Positions 7,657 to 18,093 of a stretch of DNA of 64,000 nt are shown here, piece by piece. Below the pieces are notes generated by a model. The model worked only from the letters and a program-made list of their open reading frames with translations. It ran no database searches and had not been told where the DNA came from. The number at the start of each line of letters is the position of its first letter. The stretch's first letter is position 1. Location: assembly GCA_050260255.1 (NCBI GenBank), contig JBLNBW010000044.1, positions 39,522 through 103,521 on the forward strand, written 5' to 3'. Source of the DNA: JAQGMV01 sp050260255. GTDB lineage: Bacteria > Pseudomonadota > Gammaproteobacteria > Burkholderiales > SG8-41. Made by a program: the position numbers and the translations under genes.

Positions 7657-8478
7657 CTAGCGCGCCCAGTCCACCAGCCCGCCGTACGCGGTGGCGAGAA
7701 CCACGATGCCGAACGCGATGCGGTACCACGCGAACACGGTGAAATCGTGAGTGGCCACGTAACGCACCAGCCAGCGGATGACGACAAATGCCGAAATGAA
7801 CGAGACCACCAGCCCCACCGCGAACACCGGCGTATCGGAGACGGAAAAGAGAGTGCGGTGCTTGTAGAGATCGTACGCGCCCGCCGCCATGAGTGTAGGG
7901 ACCGCCAGAAAGAATGAGAACTCGGTGGCCACCCGCCGCGACAAGCCGAACAGCATGCCGCCGACAATCGTCGCGCCCGAGCGCGACGTGCCCGGTATCA
8001 GGGCGAATGCCTGCGCGAAGCCCACCTTGAGCGCATCGGACCAGCGCATGTCGTCGACGTGCTCGACACGCGGGCGATGTTTACGGCGCTCGACAAACAA
8101 TATCAGCAGCCCTCCGGCGATGAAGGCAATCGCGACTGGCACGGCATAAAACAGATGCGCTTTGATGAGCGACCCGAATGCAAGGCCGAGAACGGCGGCC
8201 GGCACGAACGCTATGACGAGGTTGGCGAGAAAGCGCCGCGCCGCCGCGTCGTGCGCTGCGTGCACGATTGCGCCGAAAAACCGCGCGCGATATTCCCAGA
8301 TCACCGCAAGCATGGCGCCGCTCTGGATGACGATATCGAACACCTTGCCTTTGTCGTCGTGGAAATCGAGCAGCTGCGCGGCGATGATGAGATGTCCCGT
8401 GCTCGAGATCGGCAGGAATTCGGTCAAGCCTTCGACCAGGCCCAGCACGAGGGCCTTCACGAGTAGCACGGCGTCCAT
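7657..8478 (-). CDS. uppP: undecaprenyl-diphosphatase
   Basis: 273 residues, the BacA/UppP family length. It dephosphorylates undecaprenyl diphosphate at the inner membrane to recycle the lipid carrier for peptidoglycan and O-antigen. Both signature motifs are present: 'EGLTEFLPISSTGHL' (E16, E20, H29) and 'PGTSRSGATI' (R166), with about eight membrane helices around them. It is cotranscribed with the downstream MFS gene by spacing. Its role links to the O-antigen island in the same window, although the location may be coincidental. Confidence 0.96.
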   Translation of the reverse strand: MDAVLLVKALVLGLVEGLTEFLPISSTGHLIIAAQLLDFHDDKGKVFDIVIQSGAMLAVIWEYRARFFGAIVHAAHDAAARRFLANLVIAFVPAAVLGLAFGSLIKAHLFYAVPVAIAFIAGGLLILFVERRKHRPRVEHVDDMRWSDALKVGFAQAFALIPGTSRSGATIVGGMLFGLSRRVATEFSFFLAVPTLMAAGAYDLYKHRTLFSVSDTPVFAVGLVVSFISAFVVIRWLVRYVATHDFTVFAWYRIAFGIVVLATAYGGLVDWAR

Positions 8479-8490
8479 GGGGGCGTCATT

Positions 8491-8543
8491 GTAGCAGCGG
8501 CAACGCCGCTGCTACGCGGAACTCGTAGCGCCTCGTCTACGAG
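8491..8543. repeat. two adjacent hairpins between uppP and the thiC-coupled gene
   Basis: A perfect 10-bp stem GTAGCAGCGG / CCGCTGCTAC with 5-base loop (8491-8515) is followed by a 7-bp stem CTCGTAG / CTACGAG (8522-8528 with 8537-8543). The second one overlaps the stop codon of the small exported protein gene. Neither is followed by a T-run, so they are not obvious terminators; a REP-like element or an mRNA-processing structure is possible. Confidence 0.5.
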
Positions 8544-8919
8544 CGCTGATAGGGAGGAACCGGCGCCGGGGTGCCGGACGGCGGCTGCGTATCTCTCAGA
8601 AGCTGCCGGATTTCCGCTTCCAGGCTCTTCAACATCATGAGGCCGGCGAGCGTGCCGCGCAGCTTGACATCGGCATCGATACGATCCAGCTCGCGGCGCA
8701 GAATTTCCGGCACCGGACCTTCGCGTCCTTCGGCCGCTGCGATGAGGGCGTTGCGCAAATACTCGAACATCGCCGCCACCTGCTCTTCGGTCACCAGCGA
8801 ATGCAGCAGCACGCGCGGATCGACGACCTGCGGGATCTGCGCTTCGGGCGGCGCCGCCGCGGCACCGCCGCACAGCACCGAGCCGAGCAGCAGCACCGCA
8901 GCATCGAGGCGCGGCTTCA

Positions 8920-8920
<1 letters not shown>
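8537..8920 (-). CDS. small exported protein translationally coupled to thiC, function unknown
   Basis: 127 residues. A signal peptide (MKPRLDAAVLLLGSVLCGGAAAA) is followed by an acidic helical region ('EEQVAAMFEYLRNALIAAAEG', 'RRELDRIDADVKLRG') and a Pro-rich tail. No family is recognised. The ATG overlaps the thiC stop by one base (TGATG), so it is probably translated by ribosomes finishing thiC and would share TPP riboswitch control. The Cys near residue 17 lies in a weak lipobox-like context; a lipoprotein is possible but not convincing. Confidence 0.7.
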
Positions 8921-10791
<1,871 letters not shown>

Positions 10792-10829
10792 TGGCACTCC
10801 GCCGGGCAGCCAAGAGGGGCGGGCGGACG

Positions 10830-10918
10830 TCCACCACGCTTCCCTACGACGGCATTACCCGTATCAGGTTCAGAGGGTCTGTCTCACCCCGCGGCACCCG
10901 CCGCGAGGACCCCTGCGT
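10830..10918 (-). promoter_or_regulatory. TPP (THI-box) riboswitch upstream of thiC
   Basis: Read on the minus strand the leader has the conserved THI-box parts in order: a G-rich P1 strand, 'GTGAGA' in the pyrimidine-sensing arm, then 'CTGAACCTGATACGGGTAAT', 'GCCGTCGTAGGGAAGCG'. These correspond to the standard CUGAGA and ACCUGAUCUGGAUAAUGCCAGCGUAGGGA elements. The switch ends about 40 bases before the thiC start, so control of ribosome access is plausible. Confidence 0.93.
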
Positions 10919-10997
10919 GATCTGGCAAACTAATTGAAATATGGGATAATTGCAAGCTCGCGGACCTGCCTTTTACGTCCCTTCCACGAGTGAAAAA

Positions 10998-11663
10998 ATG
11001 ACGCCACAAGCCGATGTGGAACGTGCGCGCTTCAACATGGTCGAGCAGCAAATCCGACCCTGGGAAGTGCTCGATCAGCAGATTCTCGATCTTCTCTTCA
11101 GCGTGCATCGCGAAGACTACGTGCCGGCGCCGTACCGCGCGCTCGCCTTCGCGGACATGGAGATACCGCTGGGGCATGGTGAAAAGATGCTCGCCCCCAA
11201 GATCGAAGCCCGCATCCTGCAGGAGCTGCGCATCAAGCCGACCGACCGCGTGCTCGAAGTAGGCACCGGCAGCGGCTACATGACCGCCCTGCTCGCGAGC
11301 CTCGCCTCGCACGTGTACAGCGTGGATATCGTCCCGGAGTTCACCGAAGCGGCGGCCTCGAAGCTGCGTGCGCATGGCATACACAACGTGACCGTCGAGA
11401 CCGGGGACGCCGCGCGCGGCTGGGACAAGCACGGTCCGTATGACGTCATCGTCGTCACCGGCTCGCTGCCCGTTCTGCCGCTCGGTTTTCAGAACAGCCT
11501 CCAGCCCGGCGGCCGGCTGTTCGCCGTCGTGGGCGAGCCCCCCATCATGGAAGCGCGGCTCGTCACTTGCATCTCGCGCGGGGTTTATAACTCGATGGCT
11601 GTGTTCGAGACGTGCATACCTCCGCTGCGCAACGCCGTACAACCCGAACGGTTCGTTTTTTGA
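10998..11663 (+). CDS. protein-L-isoaspartate O-methyltransferase family protein
   Basis: 221 residues with the PCMT fold: 'ARFNMVEQQIRPWEVLD' at the N-terminus, the SAM-binding glycine loop 'VLEVGTGSGYMTALLA', an acidic end of strand 2 ('VDIVPEF') and 'YDVIVVTGSLPVLP' in place of the usual catalytic-region 'TAA...P'. Known family members repair isoaspartyl residues, but this tolC-linked branch has not been assigned firmly. The ATG at 10998 is preferred over an upstream in-frame start because the family motif begins just after it. The downstream tolC-family gene overlaps its stop. Confidence 0.88.
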   Translation: MTPQADVERARFNMVEQQIRPWEVLDQQILDLLFSVHREDYVPAPYRALAFADMEIPLGHGEKMLAPKIEARILQELRIKPTDRVLEVGTGSGYMTALLASLASHVYSVDIVPEFTEAAASKLRAHGIHNVTVETGDAARGWDKHGPYDVIVVTGSLPVLPLGFQNSLQPGGRLFAVVGEPPIMEARLVTCISRGVYNSMAVFETCIPPLRNAVQPERFVF

Positions 11664-13000
11664 CGCCCGCCCGCCTGAAGCTTGCGGTCGCAGCAGCGCT
11701 CGCAGCGTCGCTGCATGCCCACGCCGCGGACTTGCTGGATGTTTTCCGCCAGGCGCAAACCGCCGATGCAGTCTATGCCAGCGCGCGCGCCCAATGGGCC
11801 GCCGCGCAAGAGCGGATCCCGCAGGGCCGCGCCGGCCTGCTGCCTCAGGCCAGCATCTCGGCCAATACCTTGTACAACGATCGTTCGGTGACGTTTCGGG
11901 TTCCGGGGATACCGGGCAGCAGCACGCAATTCAATTCCAACGCCATCACGCTCACGGTCACGCAGCCGATCTTCCGGCGGCAGAACATGATCGCGTACGA
12001 TCAATCGCGCACGCAGGTCGACCAGGCGGAAGCTCAGTTTGCGCTAGCCGCTCAGGACCTCATACTGAGAGTCGCGCAAGGCTATTTCGACGTGCTGCTC
12101 GCTCAGGACAACGTCGCGCTGTCGCAAGCACAGAAGGCCGCGATCGGCCAGCAGCTCGAACAGGCCAAGCGCAACTTCGAAGTCGGCACGGCGACCATCA
12201 CGGACACGCACGAGGCGCAGGCGCGCTACGACCTCACGGTGTCGCAGGAGATCGCCACCCAGAACGACCTTGAGCTGAGGCGCCGCAGCTTAGAGCAGAT
12301 CATCAATCAGTCCGCTCCGCCGCTCGCGCCGCTCAGCACGCGCCTCGCGCTGAAGGCGCCCGAGCCCGCCACGATGGACACGTGGGTGGATGAAGCGCGC
12401 CGCACGAATCTGCAGGTGCGCGCCGCCGAAGCGGGACTGCGGTTCGCCAGCCAGAACATCGAGCGCAACCGCAGCGGGCACTATCCGACGCTCGATGCGA
12501 TTGCGAGCTATCAGGATCAAGCCCAGGGCGCCGGCATCTCCGGCGTGCAAAGTCCCGGCTTCGATGCCAGGGTGCGCGCCATCGGTCTGCAGGTGACGAT
12601 ACCGCTCTACCAGGGCGGGCTCGTCAACTCCCAAGTACGTGAAGCGATAGCCAACGAGGATCGCGCGCGGCAGGATCTGGAGAACGCGCGGCGCACCGCC
12701 GAGTTCAATGTCCGGCAATCGTACCTCGGCGTCACCAGCGGTCTTGCCCAAGTGCAGGCCTTGCAGGCGGCGCTCGTGTCGAGCGAGAGCCAGCTCGAAT
12801 CGACGCGCCTCGGTCAGCAGGTAGGGGTGCGCACGCAGGTGGACGTGCTCAATGCGCAGCAACAGCTCTATACCGCACGCCGCGACCTCGCGCAGGCGCG
12901 CTACAACTACGTGATGTCCCTGTTAAGGCTCAAGGCGGCCATCGGTCAGCTGACCGAAGACGATCTCGTGGATATCAACCGCTGGCTGGGCGCCTCGTAG
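11660..13000 (+). CDS. TolC family outer-membrane channel protein
   Basis: About 446 residues. A signal peptide (LKLAVAAALAASLHAHA) precedes two OEP repeats with long amphipathic helices ('AQFALAAQDLILRVAQGYFDVLLAQDNVALSQAQ' region and its second-half counterpart near 'GQQVGVRTQVDVLNAQQQLY'). This trimeric channel works with ABC or RND inner-membrane pumps, and could serve the type I exporter encoded 5 kb away. The start is uncertain: TTG at 11660 overlaps the pcm stop (TTGA) and leaves a clean signal peptide, while GTG at 11612 would add 16 residues inside pcm. I chose 11660. Confidence 0.9.
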   Translation: MTPARLKLAVAAALAASLHAHAADLLDVFRQAQTADAVYASARAQWAAAQERIPQGRAGLLPQASISANTLYNDRSVTFRVPGIPGSSTQFNSNAITLTVTQPIFRRQNMIAYDQSRTQVDQAEAQFALAAQDLILRVAQGYFDVLLAQDNVALSQAQKAAIGQQLEQAKRNFEVGTATITDTHEAQARYDLTVSQEIATQNDLELRRRSLEQIINQSAPPLAPLSTRLALKAPEPATMDTWVDEARRTNLQVRAAEAGLRFASQNIERNRSGHYPTLDAIASYQDQAQGAGISGVQSPGFDARVRAIGLQVTIPLYQGGLVNSQVREAIANEDRARQDLENARRTAEFNVRQSYLGVTSGLAQVQALQAALVSSESQLESTRLGQQVGVRTQVDVLNAQQQLYTARRDLAQARYNYVMSLLRLKAAIGQLTEDDLVDINRWLGAS

Positions 13001-13004
13001 CGCA

Positions 13005-14249
13005 TCAAAAGCGTACGAGCTCGAGCACGCGCTGCACCGCGCCCTGGTGTGCCCGGCAAAACGCCACGCCTGCTTCCCCCATCCGCCGCGCCCTGTTCCG
13101 ATCGGTAAGCAGCTCACTCGCCTTATGCGCGAGATCCTCGACATCGGCGACCGATAACGCAGCCCCGCTTTCGACCGCGAGCTCGGCCGCTTCGGCGAAG
13201 TTATACCTGCTGGGGCCGATCAACACCGGCTTGCCGACCGCGCAGGGCTCGATGAGGTTCTGGCTGCCGTACGGGAGCAGGCTGCCGCCGATGAAGGCGA
13301 CATCGCACGCGGCGTAATACGCGAACATTTCTCCGAGACTATCGCCGAGCAGCACTTCCGTATCGGGACGCACGGCAGCGTTCGCGCTGCGCCGCTGAAA
13401 GGCAAACCCGCGACGCTGCAATATGCCGGCGACTTCCTCGAAACGGTCCGGATGGCGCGGGACGATTACGAGCAACAGGTGCGCAACAGCCATGCGCTCC
13501 AGCGCGTCAAGCAACAGCTCTTCCTCGCCGTCGCGCGTGCTCGCCGCGAGCAGCACCGGACGCACGCCATAGTTTTCGCGCCACTGCACGCCCTGTTGCA
13601 CGAGCGCGGGTGGCGGGACGATATCGAACTTGAGGTTCCCCGAGATGCGCGGCGCGGATGCGCCCAACGCTGCGAGGCGCTTCGCGTCCGCTTCGGTTTG
13701 GGCTGCGATGCCGGCCAAACCTCGCAGCGCCTCGGCCACGAGACCGGCGTGACGACGATAACCCGCGTACGATTTCTCCGACAGCCTCGCGTTGATGAGA
13801 TATACCGGCACGTGCGCCGATGCTGCTGCATGGATGAGATTCGGCCACAGCTCTGTCTCCATCAGCAGGCCTGCCGCGGGCTTGAAGTGCCGAAGAAAGC
13901 GGCGGACCGCGCCCGGATAGTCGTACGGCAGATAACATCGGTCTACGTTGGCACCGAACAAGAGCTGGCTCGTTTCGCGCCCCGTCGGGGTCATATGCGT
14001 AATGAGCAGGCGGTGCTGCGGATAGCGCTCGCGCAGCGCACGCACCAAGGGCTCCGCAGCCCTGGTCTCGCCCACGGATACGGCATGTATCCAGAGGTAC
14101 GGCTGCGCGCTGCGCACGCCGCCGTAGAATCCGAACCGCTCCGGAACGTGGCTCAAGTACTCGCGCTGGCGACGCGCGCGCCACAACAAGCGCAACGGAA
14201 CGAGCGGCAGCAACAGATACAGCAACGCCGTATAAAGGGCGCGTCTCAT
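13005..14249 (-). CDS. waaA: 3-deoxy-D-manno-octulosonic acid (Kdo) transferase
   Basis: 414 residues. Transfers Kdo from CMP-Kdo to lipid A precursor at the inner membrane. One N-terminal membrane anchor (ALLYLLLPLVPLRLLW) is followed by the conserved 'WIHAVSVGET' with the probable catalytic Glu near residue 61, and in the second half by 'IVPRHPDRF', 'GDSLGEM' and 'GGSLLPYGSQNLIEPCAVG', all typical of KdtA. The start overlaps the waaC stop by four bases (ATGA), so the two are co-translated. It is convergent with the tolC-family gene, only 4 bases apart. Confidence 0.97.
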   Translation of the reverse strand: MRRALYTALLYLLLPLVPLRLLWRARRQREYLSHVPERFGFYGGVRSAQPYLWIHAVSVGETRAAEPLVRALRERYPQHRLLITHMTPTGRETSQLLFGANVDRCYLPYDYPGAVRRFLRHFKPAAGLLMETELWPNLIHAAASAHVPVYLINARLSEKSYAGYRRHAGLVAEALRGLAGIAAQTEADAKRLAALGASAPRISGNLKFDIVPPPALVQQGVQWRENYGVRPVLLAASTRDGEEELLLDALERMAVAHLLLVIVPRHPDRFEEVAGILQRRGFAFQRRSANAAVRPDTEVLLGDSLGEMFAYYAACDVAFIGGSLLPYGSQNLIEPCAVGKPVLIGPSRYNFAEAAELAVESGAALSVADVEDLAHKASELLTDRNRARRMGEAGVAFCRAHQGAVQRVLELVRF

Positions 14250-15199
14250 GCCGAGCTCAGCACGTCACTGACCGCTTGCATCACTTCGCCGGTCGAAGGC
14301 GGGCGTCGCTTGCCGCCGAGATTGACGCCGCGCGGGCAGCCGTACAATCCGGTCGCGGCGGGATCGGTCGCGACGTACAGCGCGACCGTGGGCACGCCGA
14401 ACGCGCCGGCGAGATGGGTGAGCCCGGTGTCGAGGCCGATTACCAGCGCCGCTCCGGCGAGCAGCTGCGCAGCCGCGTCGAGAGACAACCGCTCGGGCAC
14501 GGCTGCGTTCGTCATCGCCGAAGCAAGACGCTCGCTGCGCGCTCGCTCCGTGGTGTTACCCCATGGCAGCACGATCCGCATACCATTAGCCACCAGCCGC
14601 TGCGCGACCGTTACCCAATCGTCTTCGCGCCACAGCTTCGCCCGCGCGCTGGTGGAATGCAGCAACACGGCGTAGGGCGAGCCCGTCCGCACAGCGCAGC
14701 CATGCGATTCGACGCCGTAATCAATCATGGATGATCGTCGGTACCCCAAGGCCTGCGCCACCAGCTCGCGGTTGCGCTCCACGGCGTGCAGCGTCCACGG
14801 CACGCGGAACGTCCGGTCGTACAGCCATCCCAGCGGCTCGCGTGCGCTATGCCAGTCGAGACCGTAACGCGGTCCGTGGGCCGCTCGGGCGACGAGCGCG
14901 CTTTTCATCAGTCCCTGCGTGTCGATGATGGCGTCGTAGTGATTGGCCCGAAGCCGTGCGATCGCCATGTGAATGTCGGCACGCGTTTCGGCGCGCCACC
15001 ACCCCGTGCGCCACCGGCGGACGTTGACCGGAATGACGGTCCGCACGCCCGGATGCAAGCGCGGTATCGCGTCGTAGCTCTGCTCGACGAGCCAATCGAT
15101 CGCCGCACCGGGTACGTTGCGTCGGATGTCGGAGATGACCGGAAGATTGTGGACGACGTCCCCGAGCGAAGACGTCTTCACGAGCAGTATGGAAATCAT
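14246..15199 (-). CDS. waaC: lipopolysaccharide heptosyltransferase I
   Basis: 317 residues, GT9 family. It adds the first L-glycero-D-manno-heptose to Kdo. Visible: 'ILLVKTSSLGDVVHNLPVISDI' at the N-terminus, 'DTQGLMKSALVAR', 'HSTSARAKLW' and the sugar-nucleotide pocket 'GLDTGLTHLAGAFGVPTVALY'. This is the closer match to WaaC than WaaF because of the SSLGDV start. It is the first gene of a two-gene minus-strand unit with waaA. It begins 55 bases after the terminator of the upstream protease gene. Confidence 0.95.
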   Translation of the reverse strand: MISILLVKTSSLGDVVHNLPVISDIRRNVPGAAIDWLVEQSYDAIPRLHPGVRTVIPVNVRRWRTGWWRAETRADIHMAIARLRANHYDAIIDTQGLMKSALVARAAHGPRYGLDWHSAREPLGWLYDRTFRVPWTLHAVERNRELVAQALGYRRSSMIDYGVESHGCAVRTGSPYAVLLHSTSARAKLWREDDWVTVAQRLVANGMRIVLPWGNTTERARSERLASAMTNAAVPERLSLDAAAQLLAGAALVIGLDTGLTHLAGAFGVPTVALYVATDPAATGLYGCPRGVNLGGKRRPPSTGEVMQAVSDVLSSA

Positions 15200-15253
15200 G
15201 CGGTCATGTCGTCATCGCGCGGCGCGGCAGCCGCGATTGTAACCGCGCCGGCA

Positions 15254-15281
15254 TAAAAAAAGGCCGCCCGGAGGCGGCCTT
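15254..15281 (-). terminator. intrinsic terminator of the trypsin/FG-GAP protease gene
   Basis: The 9-bp stem AAGGCCGCC / GGCGGCCTT (15260-15268 with 15273-15281), loop CGGA, is followed on the minus strand by a T-run at 15254-15260. It lies 22 bases beyond the protease stop codon and separates it from waaC. Confidence 0.92.
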
Positions 15282-15303
15282 CGCAAGTCGCGTTGCGTTG
15301 CGC

Positions 15304-17106
15304 TTACGACACGACCCAGTCGCTGCCCACCGTGCCGATGGTCGCGGAAGCGATGGTGTGGAGCTGATCCATGAGCTCGATCTTCTGCGCGCCGCTCGTG
15401 TCCTGCCACAGCAAATCGGAGCGGTGATCGTTGTTGAAGTCGCCCACGCCGGCGAGCTTCCATCCGGGCTGCGTTCCGGTGATGCTGCCCCAGCCGCCGA
15501 CCGCGTGTTCGCCGTCCATCAACCAGATGCTCACCGCGCCGCCGTCCTGCTGCCACACAATGTCGCTGTGATGGTCGCCGTTGAAATCGCCGATGCCGGC
15601 GACATGCCAGTCGAGAGGTGCGCTCGCCATCGCGCCGCCGCCGCCGTGCGACGTGCCGTCCATCAGCCACATCGCGACGGTGCCATTGTCGTTGCGCCAG
15701 AGCACGTCGGCTTTCGAGTCGCCGTTGAAGTCGCCTGTGCCGGCAACCTTCCAGTCTGCCGACATGCTGCCGGCCGTGCCGCCGCCGGTGATGCTGTGGT
15801 CGCTCATCTGCCAGGTGCTTACCGTGCCGTCGTCGCCGCGCCACAGCACGTCGGCTTTCGAGTCGCCGTTGAAGTCGCCCACGCCTTCGATGTGCTGGCT
15901 GGTCGGCGCGCTCGATACCATGCCGCTGTCGATCGCAGAGGCGCCGTTCATGGTCCAGAGCGCCACACCGCCGTTGTTGTTGTGCCACAGGATGTCGCCC
16001 CGGCCGTCGCCATTGAAGTCGCCGTTGCCTGCGACCGACCAGTCGTTGCCCGCGCCCAGATTGGTGCCGCTCGTGCCAACCACCGAGGTGCCGCTCAGGC
16101 TGTGGATCTGCAGTGCGCCGGTGTTGACGTTACGCAGGAGCATGTCCGCGTTGCCGTCGCCGTTGTAGTCCACGAGGGTGGCCGCGAGGTCGGCGGCGAG
16201 CGCGTGCTGCGATCCGCTCGCCGGCTGCGTCGTCGTGGTCGTCGACGTCGATGCATCGTAAGTCGGCGTGGTGGTCGTCGTAGGCGTAGCCGACGTATCC
16301 GTTGTGGTCGTGGACGTCGTGTCCTGCGTCGGAGTCGTATGAGTGTCGGTCGTCGTGGTCGTCGTCGTGCTCGTCGATGTGCTCGTCGATGTGCTCGCGC
16401 TGGGCGCCGGCGTGCTGCTCTGGCTGCCGCTGATCATGTAATCGTTGCCATTGATCCAGTTGACGAGATCGTTGTAGACGCCTTTCACCGAGGCGCCCCA
16501 GCCCGACGTCGAAACCACGCCCGCTACGTGCCCCTGGCCGTCAGCGCCCTGGTACCACACCGGGCCGCCCGAATTGCCCGGGTTCAGCTGTATGCCGGAG
16601 TAGTTGATGATCGATTCGCCGCTCTGCGACGCAGAGGTGTAGTCGTTCACCATCTGCCAGCCGTACGCAGCCGGGAAGCCCGTGACGTTGACGTTGCCGC
16701 TCGTGAAGTTGGGATCGAGCTGCATCCAGCCCGTCTGGTTGCCCACCGCAGTACCGAGATCCACGAGCGCGATGTCGTGTTCCGAGCCGGTCAGCGTGGC
16801 AAGACCATCGTTGCCGCCCGGCATCAGCATGTGGCTGTTGTTCGGGTCGAAGTCCGTGTAGTAGTGGAACGAAGTGGACGTGTACTGACCGTAGGGCGCC
16901 TGTCCCCAGTTCGCGGGCGTGACGGTCACGCTCGTTGCAGCGCCGCCTTGATCGGGCATGTACAGCGCGTGGCTCGCCGTGAGCACGTCGTTGGGTCCAA
17001 CCATGACGCCCGTGCCGCCGTACGATGCGCCCGACGGGAAGTTGATCTGGATGAAGACGATGGACCGCCAGAGTTCGGCAGTGGGATCTGATACTGCAAC
17101 TGACAT
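15304..17106 (-). CDS. trypsin-like serine protease with FG-GAP/VCBS-like repeats; putative type I secretion substrate
   Basis: 600 residues. Residues 1-225 are a chymotrypsin-fold protease with catalytic triad H46 ('TASHA'), D111 ('HDIALVD') and S179 ('GNSGGP'). Residues 227-296 are a low-complexity Ser/Thr linker. Residues 310-600 hold six repeats of about 48 residues, each with a calcium-loop core D-F-N-G-D-x-x-x-D-(I/V/L)-L-W (starting near 313, 363, 411, 459, 507 and 556). There is no N-terminal signal peptide. A PrtD-type ABC exporter and HlyD adaptor lie upstream on the same strand, so export by that system is likely. The glycine-rich GGXGXDXUX RTX nonapeptide is absent. A good ribosome site (GGGGTAG) precedes the ATG at 17106. 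Confidence 0.88.
   Translation of the reverse strand: MSVAVSDPTAELWRSIVFIQINFPSGASYGGTGVMVGPNDVLTASHALYMPDQGGAATSVTVTPANWGQAPYGQYTSTSFHYYTDFDPNNSHMLMPGGNDGLATLTGSEHDIALVDLGTAVGNQTGWMQLDPNFTSGNVNVTGFPAAYGWQMVNDYTSASQSGESIINYSGIQLNPGNSGGPVWYQGADGQGHVAGVVSTSGWGASVKGVYNDLVNWINGNDYMISGSQSSTPAPSASTSTSTSTSTTTTTTTDTHTTPTQDTTSTTTTDTSATPTTTTTPTYDASTSTTTTTQPASGSQHALAADLAATLVDYNGDGNADMLLRNVNTGALQIHSLSGTSVVGTSGTNLGAGNDWSVAGNGDFNGDGRGDILWHNNNGGVALWTMNGASAIDSGMVSSAPTSQHIEGVGDFNGDSKADVLWRGDDGTVSTWQMSDHSITGGGTAGSMSADWKVAGTGDFNGDSKADVLWRNDNGTVAMWLMDGTSHGGGGAMASAPLDWHVAGIGDFNGDHHSDIVWQQDGGAVSIWLMDGEHAVGGWGSITGTQPGWKLAGVGDFNNDHRSDLLWQDTSGAQKIELMDQLHTIASATIGTVGSDWVVS
16230..16425 (-). repeat. low-complexity Ser/Thr-coding linker DNA
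   Basis: This segment of the protease gene is built of short degenerate GTCGTC/GTGGTC/GTGCTCGTCGAT-type units on the plus strand, encoding runs of Thr and Ser (longest about seven Thr). The unit GTGCTCGTCGAT appears twice in a row near 16368-16391. Such DNA can change length by replication slippage; units of three bases would keep the frame. Confidence 0.6.
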
Positions 17107-18093
17107 AGCTACCCCTACTTTGTTTGATGTGCATTACGGCGCGTCCGGATCACCGGCATGCCGCCATTACTGATGAATGGAGCCGACAACGCGGCTGACA
17201 AAGCTGCTTCATCTTCTGTTCATGTCTTATCCTTTCTTTTCTCGTCGGTGCTGAGCCGCTGGCGCGGTTTGTCACGACGTTTTATGCGCAACGCATGTAG
17301 CGGATTCGGTGTCCCGGCCATCGGCTGCTGAGCGGCGTGGCCCACGGCGATGCGGTGCGCTTGGGCTCCTCGAGAGCCGCGCAGCTAAAAGCAAGATGCA
17401 TGCAACAGCGAGGATTGCCGCAACGAAAACGATGGTGATTAGCAATGCGCCATCGTCATGGACGCGGCATTCTTCCCTATGTACATCGCGGTGCTCAGTG
17501 CATTTGTCACGCTGCGATTCGATTGCATTGGATCGTCGGCGAGTCGCATGTTCGGCGGCGATTTTTGTCGGGCCGCCCCGACGCCTCGACGGCCGATTTC
17601 GCGCGAATGCACAGCGCGTGCCGCGAGCGTAATCGGGATGCTTTCCCTCTCATGACGAATGATCTTTAGCGATCATTTCAAGCGCGGCCCGTTGTCGCAG
17701 GACAGCGACGGCAGCATTGCACATCCCGCCAAGCGCGCCGCAGTGACATGCGAAACGCTTCGGTGCAATGGCATGAATATGCGCATATGCCCATACAGTG
17801 TCATGATTTCCCTCTTGAATCGCGCTTCGCTCGACATGCCGGACGCATGGCACGCGAGGAAGAGCGAGTGCAATGTCATCGATATGGGTGTCTGTGATGC
17901 CCGACAGTGCAGGTGTTACATGCCACGTCGCCGATCGTGTGGGCGCTGCGTTCGGCGGACCAGCAGCCATGACGCACGCATGTGCGGCTCACACAGCAGG
18001 TGAACAATTGAGCAAGAGCGCGCGCGAGACTGCTGCGCGCAGCGCATTGGCTGCGCGCCAGCGTTCCGCGGGTTACGGCGAGTGCCGCGCGAG
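17107..18093. other. 987-bp region without a supportable gene
   Basis: It lies between the HlyD-type adaptor stop and the protease start. Short frames exist on both strands (for example 17309-17632 plus and 17650-17970 minus), but none has a ribosome site, a domain or a family-like sequence, and base composition looks less coding-like than the flanks. The protease promoter must be within it or upstream; a clear -35/-10 pair was not identified. Confidence 0.6.

Noticed and set aside
12990..13025. Hairpin-like sequence between the convergent tolC-family and waaA ends
   Set aside because: The CTCGTA...TACGAG stem is broken by a bulge and there is no T-run on either strand; not called as a terminator.
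15298..17091. 597-codon plus-strand frame opposite the protease
   Set aside because: It mirrors the repeats of the protease and starts beside that gene's terminator; no family pattern.
17650..17970. Minus-strand frame of 106 codons in the 1-kb gap
   Set aside because: No ribosome site, no domain, His/Ala/Arg-rich; nothing supports a gene.
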